DNA of 64,000 bases from Bacteroidales bacterium (GCA_016709025.1 JADJEQ010000001.1:310001-374000); one strand, 5' to 3'. Shown: positions 1 through 9,973, counted from the first letter of the stretch. Notes: generated from the sequence alone by a model not told the origin. Numbers and translations: made by a program.

Positions 1-1385
1 TCCTTTGGTCCTGTTTTACGCTGCTCCTCCGAACCTGCATATGTCGTGCCGGTGTGTGAAGGATTAGAAAGCAGGCACCGGAACTGCCGGAATCAGGATT
101 GAATCAAGGTCCGGGGTGGGCGTCGGGGGAACTGCGCAAACCGGGAAGTCAGAGGTCAGATGTCAGAGGTCGGAAGCCTGAAGTATGAAGTTGACTGAGA
201 TATTCAGTGATCAAGGGACTGAGAGACTGAGAGACGAAGGGACTGAGAGACGAAGAGACTGAGGGACTGAGAGACGAAGAGACGATGGGGCTGAGAGCGT
301 GAAAGTGAGAGAGGGAGAGAGGGGGTGAGGGAGAGATTAGAAGAAATAGTAAGTAGTGAGCAGTGAGTAAAAGTGGCAAAACGAAATCAAAAAATCTTCT
401 AATCAATGAATTGGCTAATTGGCTAATCAGCTAATTGGCTAATCCACAATCCGAACCGAAGCGAAGCGGAGTTCACCGAAGGTAAATCTGCAATCCGAAA
501 TCCGAAGTCTGAGGTCAGAAGTCAGAGGTCGGAAGCCTGATGTAGGAAGTAAGAGGTAAGAAGTATGAAGTTGACTGAGATATTCAGTGATCAAGAGACT
601 GAGAGACTGAGAGACGAAGGGACTGAGAGACGAAGAGACTTAGAGACGAAGAGACGAAGAGACTGAGAGACTGAGAGACTGAGGGACTGAGAGACGAATA
701 GACGATGGGGCTGAAAGCGTGAAAGTGAGAGAGGGAGAGATTAGAAGAAATAGTAAGTAGTGAGCAGTGAGTAGTGAGGAGGGGCAAAGGGCAATCAAAA
801 TCCAAGTCAGAGGTCAGAAGTCAGAGGTCGGAAGCCTGAAGTATGAAGTTGGGAAAGGTGAGGGGGCGGAGCGCAAGGGCTGAGAGACGAAGAGACGAAG
901 GAAGAAGAGATGGGGCTGAAAGCGTGAAAGTGAGTGAGGGAGAGATTAGAAGAAATAGTAAGTAGTGAGCAGTGAGTAGTGAGTGAATGTGAAAAGTGGC
1001 AAAACGAAATCAAAAAATCTGCTAATCAATGAATTGGCTAATTGGCTAATCAGCTAATTGGCTAATCCACAATCCGAACCGGAGCGAAGCGGAGTTCACC
1101 GAAGGTAAATCTGCAATCCAATCCGAAGTCAGAGGTCAGAAGTCAGAGGTCGGAAGCCTGAAGTATGAAGTTGACTGAGATATTCAGTGATCAAGGGACT
1201 GAGAGACTGAGAGACGAAGGGACTGAGAGACGAAGAGACTAATAGGGAGAGAGGGGGTGAGGGAGAGATTTGAAGAGATAGTATGTAGTAAGTGGTAAGT
1301 AGTGAGTAACCAGTAACCAGTAACCAGTAACCAGTAACCAGAAACCAGAAATCCGAAATCCGAAATCCGAAATCCGAAATCGAAA
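1..1385. repeat. Repeat-only spacer: four imperfect tandem units and 7-nt arrays
   Basis: No credible gene is present. From about 145 the sequence repeats imperfectly with unit starts near 145, 504, 803 and 1124 (unit about 300-360 nt). Each unit opens with a GTCAGAG/GTCGGAA-type tract, then a block ending in TTGACTGAGATATTCAG (modified in the third unit), then GAGACTGAGAGACGAA-type low-complexity sequence. Two units also carry a GGCTAATT-rich tract. The end, 1306-1375, is a clean 7-nt array: GTAACCA five times, GAAACCA, then GAAATCC four times. It stops just short of the recG stop codon. Bases 1-140 hold nothing I recognise. The open frames here are low-complexity and Ser/Leu-rich, so I do not regard them as genes. 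Confidence 0.85.
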
Positions 1386-3482
1386 TCAACTGATCTTCCC
1401 CCAATCGAACTCACTCCGCTGCAGATGAATGACCATGGGTTGGTTTTCGGGTTTCTCGAGCCGGGGATCATCGGTGAGGGTTCTGTGGGCAAACTCGCGG
1501 GCAATTTTCAGCAATTTCTCATCCTTTACCAGGCTGGCCAACTTCAGTCCAACCAGACCACTTTGCTGAGTACCCTGCAGGTCGCCGGGGCCGCGCAGGT
1601 GAAGGTCAACTTCGGCTATTTCGAAACCATCGGTGGTGCGAACCATGGTATCAAGCCGTTTGCGGCCATCAGAAGTGAGTTTGTAACTACTCATCAGAAT
1701 ACAGTGTGACTGATCGGCGCCCCGCCCTACCCTGCCGCGTAACTGGTGAAGCTGCGACAGGCCGAAGCGCTCCGCATTCTCAATCACCATCACAGAAGCA
1801 TTCGGCACATCTACCCCAACCTCTATTACAGTGGTTGCGACCATGATCTGAGTTAGCTTCTCAAGAAAGCGCTTCATTTCACTCTCTTTCTCACCGGCTT
1901 TCAACTGCCCGTGAACAATGCTGATATGATATTCCGGCAAGGGGAAATAGCGCGATACAGTATCCAACCCATCCATCAGGTCCTGCAATTCCAGCTTATC
2001 CGATTCATTGATGATGGGATAAACCACATAGATCTGCCGTCCAAGCGCGATCTGCTCTTTCATAAACCTGAAAACCTTCAGCCGGTCTTTTTCGTAAAAA
2101 TGGTAGGTCTTTACAGGTTTTCTTCCGGGAGGAAGTTCATCGATCACCGAAACATCGAGGTCACCATAAAGCGTCATGGCCAACGTTCGTGGAATGGGTG
2201 TGGCAGTCATCACCAGGATGTGCGGTGGAATTTCGCTCTTCTCCCATAGTCGCGCCCGCTGGGCTACACCAAACCGGTGCTGCTCGTCGATCACTACCAG
2301 CCCGAGATTGCCAAACTGAACCGCATCTTCAATCAGGGCATGGGTACCGATTAAAATATGAAGGCTTCCCTTCTGAAGATTTTCATGAAGCCCCTTCCTC
2401 GCAGCCTTTTTTGTGGAACCGGTAAGCAGGGCAACCTCCACCGGCAAACCGTCAAGCATCTTGGTGATTGTTTTAAAATGCTGGTTAGCAAGGATTTCAG
2501 TGGGCGCCATCAGACAGGCCTGGCAGCCATTATCCAGCGCTATCAGCATTGCCATCAGCGCGACCAGGGTTTTTCCACTCCCGACATCGCCCTGCAACAG
2601 CCGGTTCATCTGTTTACCACTTCCCAAATCGGCCCTGATTTCCTTTACCACTTTTTTCTGGGCTCCGGTTAGCTCGAAAGGAAGGTTCTGATGGTAAAAG
2701 TCGTTGAAATGATTACCAATCAATCCGAATACCCGTCCTTTCACTTTCTCCATCCTGACATATTTCAGGCGTAGCAGTTGCAACTGAATGAAGAAGAGTT
2801 CGTCGAATTTGAGACGCTCCTGGGCTTTTGCAAGCGCGTAAGGGTCGCGGGGGAAATGGATATTCACCAGAGCCTCCGACCTGGGCATCAGTTTAATCGC
2901 CAGGATAAGCGTTTGGCTGAGGGTTTCCGGAATGGAATACTGCACCTGGGCAATCAGTGTCCGCATGATCCTGACAAAGTTGGCCGGGGTAAATCCACGG
3001 CTTTTCAATTTCTCTGAGGTAGAATAGTATGGTTGCAGCGGCTCATTTGGCACCTGCATTTCGTCACCCGCAGGTTCTATATCAGGATGCGTAAAGTTGT
3101 AGCGGCCGTTAAAGAGGTTAGGCTTACCAAAAATTACATACTCCTTACCGACAGTAACCTTTTCCCTGATCCACTTGGCCCCCTGGAACCAAACCAGCTC
3201 GGTTTCGCCGGTTTTATCCCTGAAGGTCATTACCAGTCTGGATGTGCGGCCTGCGCCGATGGTCTGCATGGCGGTAATCTTCCCTTTCAGCTGCAGCCAG
3301 GCCGATTCCGAATCTATATCGCTTACAGTATAGAACTTACTCCTGTCGACGTAACGGAAAGGATAATAATGGAGCAGTTCGCCGAAAGTACTAACCTCAG
3401 TTTCTTTGCGCAACATCTCAGCCCGGACGGGGCCAATGCCTTTCAGGTATTCAACGGGCGTTTCTAGGATGTGCTTTGTCAT
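1386..3482 (-). CDS. recG: ATP-dependent DNA helicase RecG
   Basis: RecG is a monomeric superfamily 2 translocase that remodels stalled replication forks and branch-migrates Holliday junctions. The 698-residue product has the expected layout: an N-terminal wedge/OB region (about residues 1-260), a helicase domain with Walker A GDVGSGKT near residue 300, the DEQH box near 395 (VVIDEQHRFG), motif III TATPIPRT, and motifs V-VI in the second RecA-like domain (QLRGRVGRG). Length matches bacterial RecG. It starts with ATG and lies alone on the minus strand. A TATCTTTG box upstream could drive it, and a 7-nt repeat array abuts its stop codon. Confidence 0.97.
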   Translation of the reverse strand: MTKHILETPVEYLKGIGPVRAEMLRKETEVSTFGELLHYYPFRYVDRSKFYTVSDIDSESAWLQLKGKITAMQTIGAGRTSRLVMTFRDKTGETELVWFQGAKWIREKVTVGKEYVIFGKPNLFNGRYNFTHPDIEPAGDEMQVPNEPLQPYYSTSEKLKSRGFTPANFVRIMRTLIAQVQYSIPETLSQTLILAIKLMPRSEALVNIHFPRDPYALAKAQERLKFDELFFIQLQLLRLKYVRMEKVKGRVFGLIGNHFNDFYHQNLPFELTGAQKKVVKEIRADLGSGKQMNRLLQGDVGSGKTLVALMAMLIALDNGCQACLMAPTEILANQHFKTITKMLDGLPVEVALLTGSTKKAARKGLHENLQKGSLHILIGTHALIEDAVQFGNLGLVVIDEQHRFGVAQRARLWEKSEIPPHILVMTATPIPRTLAMTLYGDLDVSVIDELPPGRKPVKTYHFYEKDRLKVFRFMKEQIALGRQIYVVYPIINESDKLELQDLMDGLDTVSRYFPLPEYHISIVHGQLKAGEKESEMKRFLEKLTQIMVATTVIEVGVDVPNASVMVIENAERFGLSQLHQLRGRVGRGADQSHCILMSSYKLTSDGRKRLDTMVRTTDGFEIAEVDLHLRGPGDLQGTQQSGLVGLKLASLVKDEKLLKIAREFAHRTLTDDPRLEKPENQPMVIHLQRSEFDWGKIS

Positions 3483-3505
3483 TTCAGGATAAGTGACCTA
3501 TAAGG

Positions 3506-3513
3506 CAAAGATA
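3506..3513 (-). promoter_or_regulatory. Putative -7 promoter box of recG
   Basis: TATCTTTG on the minus strand fits the Bacteroidota -7 consensus TAnnTTTG and lies about 25 nt before the recG ATG. I see no clear -33 TTTG. Confidence 0.4.
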
Positions 3514-3569
3514 CAATTTAGGGCTTGTAAACTTTCCGGGTTTAGCAATTAATTATGTTATGGGGCGGG

Positions 3570-3680
3570 GCACGCGTCAGAAATAAGACGCGCGCCAGCC
3601 GAAGTTTTGAGGTTGGGGGCACGCGTCAGAAGCCTGCCCGCCACAATGCAATGAAGGCGGGATAAGACGCGCAACTGCAG
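3570..3680. repeat. Two copies of a GCACGCGTC hairpin repeat
   Basis: Copy one (3570-3595) has GCACGCGTC, an 8-nt loop and GACGCGCGC. Copy two (3619-3680) starts with the same arm and ends GACGCGCAACTGCAG. Its loop holds a second inverted pair (CCCGCC/GGCGGG). Related copies lie at 21336-21366 and 52585-52619. The family resembles REP-type palindromes. No coding potential is seen. Confidence 0.7.
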
Positions 3681-3713
3681 GGGGGAGTTATGATGCGCGC
3701 TGACCGTGACGTT

Positions 3714-3743
3714 AAAAAAAAAGCCCGGTCGGTTGGACCAGGC
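3714..3743 (-). terminator. Intrinsic terminator after gldN
   Basis: Read on the minus strand, GCCTGGTC and GACCGGGC pair across a short loop (one G-T wobble) and are followed by a run of T residues. It lies just after the gldN stop and would end the gldKLMN transcript. Confidence 0.75.
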
Positions 3744-3767
3744 GTTTTGTAACAGTTTCGGGTATTT

Positions 3768-4625
3768 TTAAAATTCCCAGAGGTTTTGCTCGAAGGTAAA
3801 CAGGTCCGATTTCACACGTTCGGCTTCCATAAGGGCATCGATACCGGTTGCATAATCGGAAATACGGCGGTCGTAAACGTTGTCTTCCTTATATACATAG
3901 CTTGTAAACATCCGTTTCCAGAAGATATCGTCGTAAGTTTTACGTGCAGCGCTGTTGTTCCTGTTAAAGACTTCGGCTTTTGCAAGAACCGGACGTGCTT
4001 CGGGGAAGTAAATCCAGAAGAGAGGATCATAAGCCCTGAAGAGGCCTTTTTCGTCAAAGTTATCGCGAACCGGGCAAATACCCAGAATACGGACTTCCAT
4101 AACAGACCGCTGTTTATCAAAGAACCAGTCTTCTTTAATCCTGAATCTTTTAACATCCGATGGATTGAACTTAACGGAAATTACCGTGTCGTACCAGTCG
4201 TAGGGAGGATAAGGGCGTTGCATAGGTACCGAATCGACCCGTTCCAGACGGTTCATCATCTCCTGATAAGTAATAGGTACCAGGAATTCATCGGTAGTTG
4301 AAGACGCGTCGTAGGCTGTAATGGTGCCTTCTTTAAGTGCATCCATCATCACCTGCATCAAACTGCGCAGATCGTTGTGCGGTTGTTCCGGGTAATAGAA
4401 AGCCTGGTTCATTTTCTCACGCAGGTCAATCACGCGCCAGATACGCTTGCTCCAGACAACATCGGCTTCCCTGACCCATGGATAGGTGATGGGTTTTTTC
4501 TCGATGGTTACTTTTTTATCGTAGATACCATCGCGCGGAGGGCTGTCGAGCACCTGTGAAATACTTGTTTTTGCAAACCCGGCCAACAAGAATACTAAAG
4601 CCAGAAAACCAAATACTTTTTTCAT
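3768..4625 (-). CDS. gldN: Type IX secretion / gliding motility protein GldN (PorN)
   Basis: GldN is a periplasmic component of the type IX secretion system. In characterised systems it forms, with the lipoprotein GldK, a ring at the inner face of the outer membrane and contacts GldM. The 285-residue product has an N-terminal signal peptide (hydrophobic residues 4-20) and typical family sequence such as DGIYDKKVTIEKKP and a Trp/Tyr-rich middle region. It is last in the porP-gldK-gldL-gldM-gldN run, the conserved order, and is followed by an intrinsic terminator. Confidence 0.95.
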   Translation of the reverse strand: MKKVFGFLALVFLLAGFAKTSISQVLDSPPRDGIYDKKVTIEKKPITYPWVREADVVWSKRIWRVIDLREKMNQAFYYPEQPHNDLRSLMQVMMDALKEGTITAYDASSTTDEFLVPITYQEMMNRLERVDSVPMQRPYPPYDWYDTVISVKFNPSDVKRFRIKEDWFFDKQRSVMEVRILGICPVRDNFDEKGLFRAYDPLFWIYFPEARPVLAKAEVFNRNNSAARKTYDDIFWKRMFTSYVYKEDNVYDRRISDYATGIDALMEAERVKSDLFTFEQNLWEF

Positions 4626-4786
4626 CCGTTATATTTTATTATTTCCAGAAACCTTCAACAGGTTTCTGAGTTTTCACTTTGTAAGCTCCGGTAATCCGGA
4701 CAGAGTCAATTTAAAACTTTCCCATACCGGACTTCCTGTTGAAGGATTTCCGGCATGGAGTTTAAAGAACGCTATTTAAAGAACAA

Positions 4787-6349
4787 TTATTGTACAATAA
4801 GACTGATGGTACCCAGTTTACGGTTGCCGTCAGGACCTTTGGCCATGATATTCTCCAGCCAGATACGCTGTCCGCGTTTACTGTTGGAAATAAAGGTTTG
4901 CATTTCATCCGTCAGCCTGTTGCCGGTTCCCGGACGCTCGTAGGTATCTCCACCGCGGACACCCACGAAAGTGAAGGAAACAATCTCGAAATTAAGGTCG
5001 AAGTCGAAGTCCTCAGGCATTTTAGGAATAAGGGCCCTCGAAGCGAGTAACATGCTCTTCTGAACGGGACCTCCATCGGTATTAGCTATGTAGGCCTTTG
5101 GATCTGGAACGCGCTTGATACGAAATTCAGCATTTCCCATGTTGCGCGTAGCTTTACCATCGTTGTGCTTAACCGTAATCACTGCTTTTTGTCCGAGAGG
5201 AACTCTGACAACCCATGTTTTACCGTCAGATGCACGTTTAATGGTACCAGTGGTAATATCTGCCGAAATTTGTGATTCAGGAATACCTGAAGCAGATATT
5301 GAAACAGGATTATCAACATTGGCATAAAAAACGTTCATTTTTGTCGGGGCCACCGTCAGGGACGGGGACATTACAAAATAACTTTCTTCAAAGTCGTAAT
5401 TTTTCAGGTTCCCTTCCGGGTCTTTGACTTTAATACTGCCCTTGTAGCTTTGCAACCCGGTAGCTCCTGCTGATACCGTGTATTTTGCCACGCCATTTTC
5501 CGTCGGGAGTCTGCGTCCACCGATGATTACTTCCGGATCCTGTTTAGAATCCACGGCTGCAACCATAATTTCCGCTTCGTAGGTATCACCTTTGAAAACG
5601 AGTTTTGAACTAGGAATAACCTTGGCATTCAGAACATCGAACTTAAAGTCCTTAGATGTAACGGAGTTTAGAAGTTTTGTAACAACATCTCCTTCAACTG
5701 AGCGGACATCGGCGATAAGTTTATTCAGAAAAGTAACATTTGCCGCCAGGATAATATGGTAGAAATTATGCATCTCCCAATTTTGCTTGGCTCCGCTTGC
5801 ATCGCGGAACGGGCCTTTGGTGTCAAGTCCGAGTTGGATTGAAGTGCGGTCTTTCTCATCGAGAAGGTTTACAATGTCCTTTTTGAAAAGTTCAATCCGG
5901 TCTTTCAGCTCGCGGGACTTTCCTTTGGATCCATCCTGTGAATTACCAATAAAATAATTGGTCGTAACGTCATATTTATCTTTGGCCTGTATATCCCTGA
6001 GTTCTGTTGTGCGAGCCAGATCGGTAGTTATTCCTTCAGATTTTGCAATGGCTTCAAATTTTACCTGTTCGATAAAAGTAATGAGGTCATCTGAAAGCTT
6101 TTTGGCATTTTGTGCTTTATCCCAGAAAGGGCCAACTTTTGCTTGATTTAACTGGTTCTGTTGCTCAAAACGTGCATATGTTTCATCATTTTTCGATTTG
6201 AGGTTCACGTTGGTTCCCTCAATACTTTTGTTTACTATCACAAAAGCCTCAATGATTTCTACAGAAACGTTCAAAGCCAGCAGCGCAGTCAACACCAGGT
6301 ACATCATCGCGATCATTTTTTGTCGCGGTGTCTCCTTGTATCCAGCCAT
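4787..6349 (-). CDS. gldM: Type IX secretion motor protein GldM (PorM)
   Basis: GldM forms the periplasmic shaft of the GldLM motor, linking the inner-membrane motor to the outer-membrane parts of type IX secretion. The 520-residue product begins MAGYKETPRQKMI and has one transmembrane helix (about residues 12-33, MYLVLTALLALNV). A long periplasmic part of stacked domains follows, as in the family. It lies between gldL and gldN with short gaps, so one transcript is likely. Confidence 0.96.
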   Translation of the reverse strand: MAGYKETPRQKMIAMMYLVLTALLALNVSVEIIEAFVIVNKSIEGTNVNLKSKNDETYARFEQQNQLNQAKVGPFWDKAQNAKKLSDDLITFIEQVKFEAIAKSEGITTDLARTTELRDIQAKDKYDVTTNYFIGNSQDGSKGKSRELKDRIELFKKDIVNLLDEKDRTSIQLGLDTKGPFRDASGAKQNWEMHNFYHIILAANVTFLNKLIADVRSVEGDVVTKLLNSVTSKDFKFDVLNAKVIPSSKLVFKGDTYEAEIMVAAVDSKQDPEVIIGGRRLPTENGVAKYTVSAGATGLQSYKGSIKVKDPEGNLKNYDFEESYFVMSPSLTVAPTKMNVFYANVDNPVSISASGIPESQISADITTGTIKRASDGKTWVVRVPLGQKAVITVKHNDGKATRNMGNAEFRIKRVPDPKAYIANTDGGPVQKSMLLASRALIPKMPEDFDFDLNFEIVSFTFVGVRGGDTYERPGTGNRLTDEMQTFISNSKRGQRIWLENIMAKGPDGNRKLGTISLIVQ

Positions 6350-6397
6350 AATCTATATTTAATGTGTTTTGTTAAAAAATCCGTGAATAAACCAGCC

Positions 6398-7249
6398 TTA
6401 TTTCAAATTAACATTCATGGCGGCAAGCATATTGCCATAAACATTGTTAAGAGCAGAAACCTTCTTTGTCAGGTTGTCAAGCTCCTGTTTGTACCGGTTC
6501 ATTTCCTGGCTCGAATCGCTGATGTTGGTGAGATACTGGTTGATGGTGTTGTGCATCTTGTTGGTATCTTCAACATGGGTACTGGAACTCTTTAACTGAA
6601 GTTCATAAACTGCATTCAGAGCAGCCAGATTACTGGATATTTTTTGCAGCTGATCGCTGTAAGCTTTGTTATCGAGACCTGAAAAATCAAATTTCTCGAT
6701 CGATTTGGCCAATGCCTGGGCCGATTGCTGGTAGGTACCGGTGAGCTGTGCAGTTGACTCAGCAGCTTTGGCAACATTCAATGACAAATCGTTCACAGAT
6801 TTAGAAGCATTGGTAAGGTTGCGGGTATAATCGTTGGTAGCCACGGCAGCGTTTGACATGTCGGCCATTTTGCTGGCGTTATCACTTAATGTTCGCAGGC
6901 CATTCCCGAGACTTTGCATTAACTCAGGTCCTATTTTAGCCTTCTCCAGCATTCCGTCCAATTCCTGGGTAGGAGTTTTTCCTTTGGCTTTGGTTTCACC
7001 ACCATGATAAAGTCCGGCAAATTCAGGATAAACGAGACTCCAGTCGGGTTCAACGTGTGGCGGTTCAAAAGCTGAGAAAAAGAAGATCAGGGCTTCGGTG
7101 CCCAGACCAACGATCAGCATTTCATTTGCACCGGTGTAGTGATTAATTTTGAAAAGTGCTCCTAAAATAACAACGGCAGCTCCCCATCCATAAAGCTTTG
7201 CCATGAAGTTTCTAAACCCTCGTCCTCTGACTAAATTATTCAATCCCAT
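6398..7249 (-). CDS. gldL: Type IX secretion motor protein GldL (PorL)
   Basis: GldL is the inner-membrane stator-like subunit that converts proton-motive force into movement of GldM. The 283-residue product has two transmembrane helices near the N-terminus (about residues 15-35 and 42-62). The second contains the acidic residue in GLGTEALIFFFSAFEPP, the position implicated in proton coupling in the family. The remaining two thirds is cytoplasmic, rich in Ala/Asn/Ser and probably coiled-coil. It sits 48 nt upstream of gldM. Confidence 0.96.
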   Translation of the reverse strand: MGLNNLVRGRGFRNFMAKLYGWGAAVVILGALFKINHYTGANEMLIVGLGTEALIFFFSAFEPPHVEPDWSLVYPEFAGLYHGGETKAKGKTPTQELDGMLEKAKIGPELMQSLGNGLRTLSDNASKMADMSNAAVATNDYTRNLTNASKSVNDLSLNVAKAAESTAQLTGTYQQSAQALAKSIEKFDFSGLDNKAYSDQLQKISSNLAALNAVYELQLKSSSTHVEDTNKMHNTINQYLTNISDSSQEMNRYKQELDNLTKKVSALNNVYGNMLAAMNVNLK

Positions 7250-7338
7250 GATTGTTGCGATTTAATTTGTTGATTTTTGTTTGTTTAAATTCTGTTTTCA
7301 AAAAGTTGATCCTGGAATATCAGGAAAGTAATACCGGA

Positions 7339-8694
7339 TTAATTATAAATTTTGGAAGCACGTGCAGGATTATCATCTTTCTGACGACCCATGTAATTCT
7401 GGACACAACGGAAGCCTATATATGACTTGGCGGTGTCCTGAAACTCGTAAGCACGTGAATTTACCTGAAGGTAATAAGAGATATCTTTCCATGATCCTCC
7501 GCGAACCACTTTTCTTTTGAGTGCAGGCGGATCACTGTCTTTGGCATTGTAACTGTATGCGGGATTCATGTCCCAGGTAAAGTTATACGACGATTCGTCG
7601 AAGGCATCGTTGGTCCATTCAGCAACATTGCCGGCCATATCATACAAACCGAAATCATTTGCAGGATAGTGTGCTACAATAACCGGTGTGAGTCCGCCAT
7701 CGTCAACATAATTACCACGGAGTGGTTTGAAATTGGCAAGGAAACAACCTTTTTCGTTGCGTGTATAAGGGCCTCCCCATGGATACGGACTGAAGGAATT
7801 GCCACCACGTGCAGCCCATTCCCACTCGGCTTCGGTCGGAAGCCTGAATTCGTTGACAACAGCATTGCCTTTACTGTTGAGGAATGACCTCAACAATTCA
7901 GTACGCCAGATGCTGAAAGCCTTGGCCTGTTTCCAGCTAACACCTACCACAGGATAGTTGTCGTAAGCAGGATGCCAGAAATAACGCTCAGTCATCGGAT
8001 CGTTGTATGAGTATGCATAATCATGAATCCATGCAAGGGTATCGGGATAAACGTTTATGACTTCTTTCCGGACATAGAGTGAACGGTCTTTCAATCCCTG
8101 CGGACGGTTTGCGAGACCGGCATTGATGGGATCACCGGCTGAAAAATCTTTTCCTGCTGCAGCCTTGAAATCAACCCAGTAGTATTCGTAGAAAAGTTTT
8201 CTGGTATCGATCTCTTTACGGCGGAAATAACGCTCATGTTCGGGCAGGAACATGTCGGAGAGTGCTTCACGTTCTTCCTCACCGTTCCAGTTCAGTTCGG
8301 TTTTCCAGTTAAGGAAAGGAGGATCATAAGTTTCGCCGGTTTTCTTGTTTTCCTCAACCAGGAAATCTTCCGGTTTAACATCGCCCAGTTTTCTGCGGGC
8401 AATGGAATCACGCACCCAGAATACGAACTGACGATATTCATTGTTGGTAATTTCGGTTTCATCCATGTAGAAAGCGCTTACTGAAACCGTCCGGGGATCG
8501 TTGATATGTGCATAGGGCACATCCTGATCACCGACACCCATGGTAAAACTTCCCATAGGGATGTAAGCCATGCCAAACGGATCGGGCTGATAAAACTTCT
8601 CACGCTTTGAAACACCTACAAGTTCACCATTCCCTGAATTTCCACAGCTACTCAGGATAAGGGCAGCGATAATGTAGTTAAATAGTTTTTTCAT
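7339..8694 (-). CDS. gldK: Type IX secretion lipoprotein GldK (PorK)
   Basis: GldK is an outer-membrane lipoprotein that forms the periplasmic ring of the type IX system with GldN. The 451-residue product has a lipoprotein signal (LILSSC, Cys at about residue 17) and a formylglycine-generating-enzyme/sulfatase-modifying-factor fold. That fold is visible as IPMGSFTMG, a TEITNNEYRQF-type segment, FRLPTEAEWEWAARGG and GNVAEWTND. In GldK this fold is structural, not catalytic. It is the first gene of gldKLMN; a CAAAAATA box (TATTTTTG on the minus strand) lies about 75 nt upstream. Confidence 0.95.
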   Translation of the reverse strand: MKKLFNYIIAALILSSCGNSGNGELVGVSKREKFYQPDPFGMAYIPMGSFTMGVGDQDVPYAHINDPRTVSVSAFYMDETEITNNEYRQFVFWVRDSIARRKLGDVKPEDFLVEENKKTGETYDPPFLNWKTELNWNGEEEREALSDMFLPEHERYFRRKEIDTRKLFYEYYWVDFKAAAGKDFSAGDPINAGLANRPQGLKDRSLYVRKEVINVYPDTLAWIHDYAYSYNDPMTERYFWHPAYDNYPVVGVSWKQAKAFSIWRTELLRSFLNSKGNAVVNEFRLPTEAEWEWAARGGNSFSPYPWGGPYTRNEKGCFLANFKPLRGNYVDDGGLTPVIVAHYPANDFGLYDMAGNVAEWTNDAFDESSYNFTWDMNPAYSYNAKDSDPPALKRKVVRGGSWKDISYYLQVNSRAYEFQDTAKSYIGFRCVQNYMGRQKDDNPARASKIYN

Positions 8695-8769
8695 GTTTGT
8701 AACTGATTTTAATGCAAATAACGGTTTGACCGAAGCTTTATTATAGGTTCACCCGATTTTTTGAACCGA

Positions 8770-8777
8770 CAAAAATA
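8770..8777 (-). promoter_or_regulatory. Putative -7 promoter box of gldKLMN
   Basis: TATTTTTG on the minus strand, about 75 nt before the gldK ATG, fits TAnnTTTG. It would let gldKLMN be transcribed independently of porP. Confidence 0.4.
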
Positions 8778-8806
8778 GCAATATAATTATTCCATCCAAA
8801 TTTCTT

Positions 8807-9766
8807 TTACAAGAACCGGGTATTTCTGAAACTCCTTTTTGCTTTTTCAAGTTCAAGTTTGAAGCAATACCGGAGCATTATTTCGTGGCTACCGGAGCCA
8901 CCAATTTTTGAAAGAGGAATGTCGTAAGCGTATGCGAAACTAATATCTTTCATGTAAAAGCCAACCATCAATGCCACTGTTTCCTGAAGGCGATAGGTAA
9001 GCCCTCCCCAGAATTTGCGATTGTATTCAACTCTTGTATTCAGGTCGAACTGCAAAGTTGTGCCGTCGAATTTTGCAAAAACACTGGGAATAAAAACGTA
9101 TGCCGGATTTCTGATCCATGAAATTTCGTAACCGGCAGTTGCATAATAGTGCCTGCGCAATTTAAATTCAGGGCTACCGCTACTTGTGCCCAACTGTCGT
9201 GTTCCTTCCAGCAACTGGGTAGCCGACAAACCAAGATATAAACCGTCGGGTTCCAGATAGAAAGCTCCCAACGACAGATCCGTAAACATCGTACTTTCAT
9301 TGCCCCCATTAAGCAATGGGTCACCACCGTCAACCGGTTTTAGCTTGGCAAAGTCCAGAGATTTATTCAGAAACCCGACATTGAACCCAATGCCCAGTTC
9401 ACCATTGGCAACCGGACGATTGTATGCATAACCAAGTTTCACATAAACATCTTTAAAATACCCGATTTTATCCTGCATCACAGTTGCCGAAACGCCACCC
9501 CGCAAAATCCTTACCGGTGTGTCACCGGAAAAAATAAACGTTTGTGGCGAAACCTTGTTTCCCTCTGTATCCTCTATTCCAAACCACTGCTCCCTTACAA
9601 TACCTGTTACACAAATGGCATCACGTAAACCGGCATAGCCCGGATTTACAGCCATATGATTGAACATATTGAATGTAACCTGTGGCTCCTGTTGCCCGCT
9701 GACAATAACTGGCAGCAGGATTGGGATAATGAGTAAAAGCGCAGAGCGGTAAAATCTTTCCAACAT
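8807..9766 (-). CDS. PorP/SprF-family type IX secretion membrane protein
   Basis: Members of this family are outer-membrane beta-barrels that partner surface adhesins or the type IX machinery. The frame extends to 9826, but the ATG at 9766 is the better start because it begins directly with a signal peptide (MLERFYRSALLLIIPILLP, cleaved near VSGQ). The mature protein shows family features near its start (FNMFNHMAVNPGYAG), alternating hydrophobic beta-strands, and an aromatic-rich C-terminus. About 320 residues is normal. It lies just upstream of gldK in the same direction, as porP does in other Bacteroidota. Confidence 0.9.
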   Translation of the reverse strand: MLERFYRSALLLIIPILLPVIVSGQQEPQVTFNMFNHMAVNPGYAGLRDAICVTGIVREQWFGIEDTEGNKVSPQTFIFSGDTPVRILRGGVSATVMQDKIGYFKDVYVKLGYAYNRPVANGELGIGFNVGFLNKSLDFAKLKPVDGGDPLLNGGNESTMFTDLSLGAFYLEPDGLYLGLSATQLLEGTRQLGTSSGSPEFKLRRHYYATAGYEISWIRNPAYVFIPSVFAKFDGTTLQFDLNTRVEYNRKFWGGLTYRLQETVALMVGFYMKDISFAYAYDIPLSKIGGSGSHEIMLRYCFKLELEKAKRSFRNTRFL

Positions 9767-9973
9767 TAATAGCGGAATATAAATACTCGTTTCATTTTCT
9801 GGTTCCGACTGAAAACCTGGCATCAAATTAAAGTCTCAATAAGCCCGCTCTCGCAGAACTTTTGCTTAATGATTCCGAATCTTTATGTTTATAAAACAGG
9901 ACAGATCAAATCTATTAACCCTGAAATTCCTGATTTATTTTGTCACTGCCGGATTATTTATCCATTTCAATCG

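Noticed and set aside
1306..1375. Possible CRISPR array
   Set aside because: Units are 7 nt without spacers and there are no cas genes in the window. The same holds for the arrays at 16473, 17010 and 52709.
149..1504. Several open frames on the minus strand in the left repeat region
   Set aside because: Their products are low-complexity Ser/Leu/Pro runs that follow the repeats, with no domain and in competing frames.
7339..8694. Formylglycine-generating enzyme / sulfatase maturase
   Set aside because: The fold is present, but the lipobox and gldKLMN context identify GldK, where the fold is structural.
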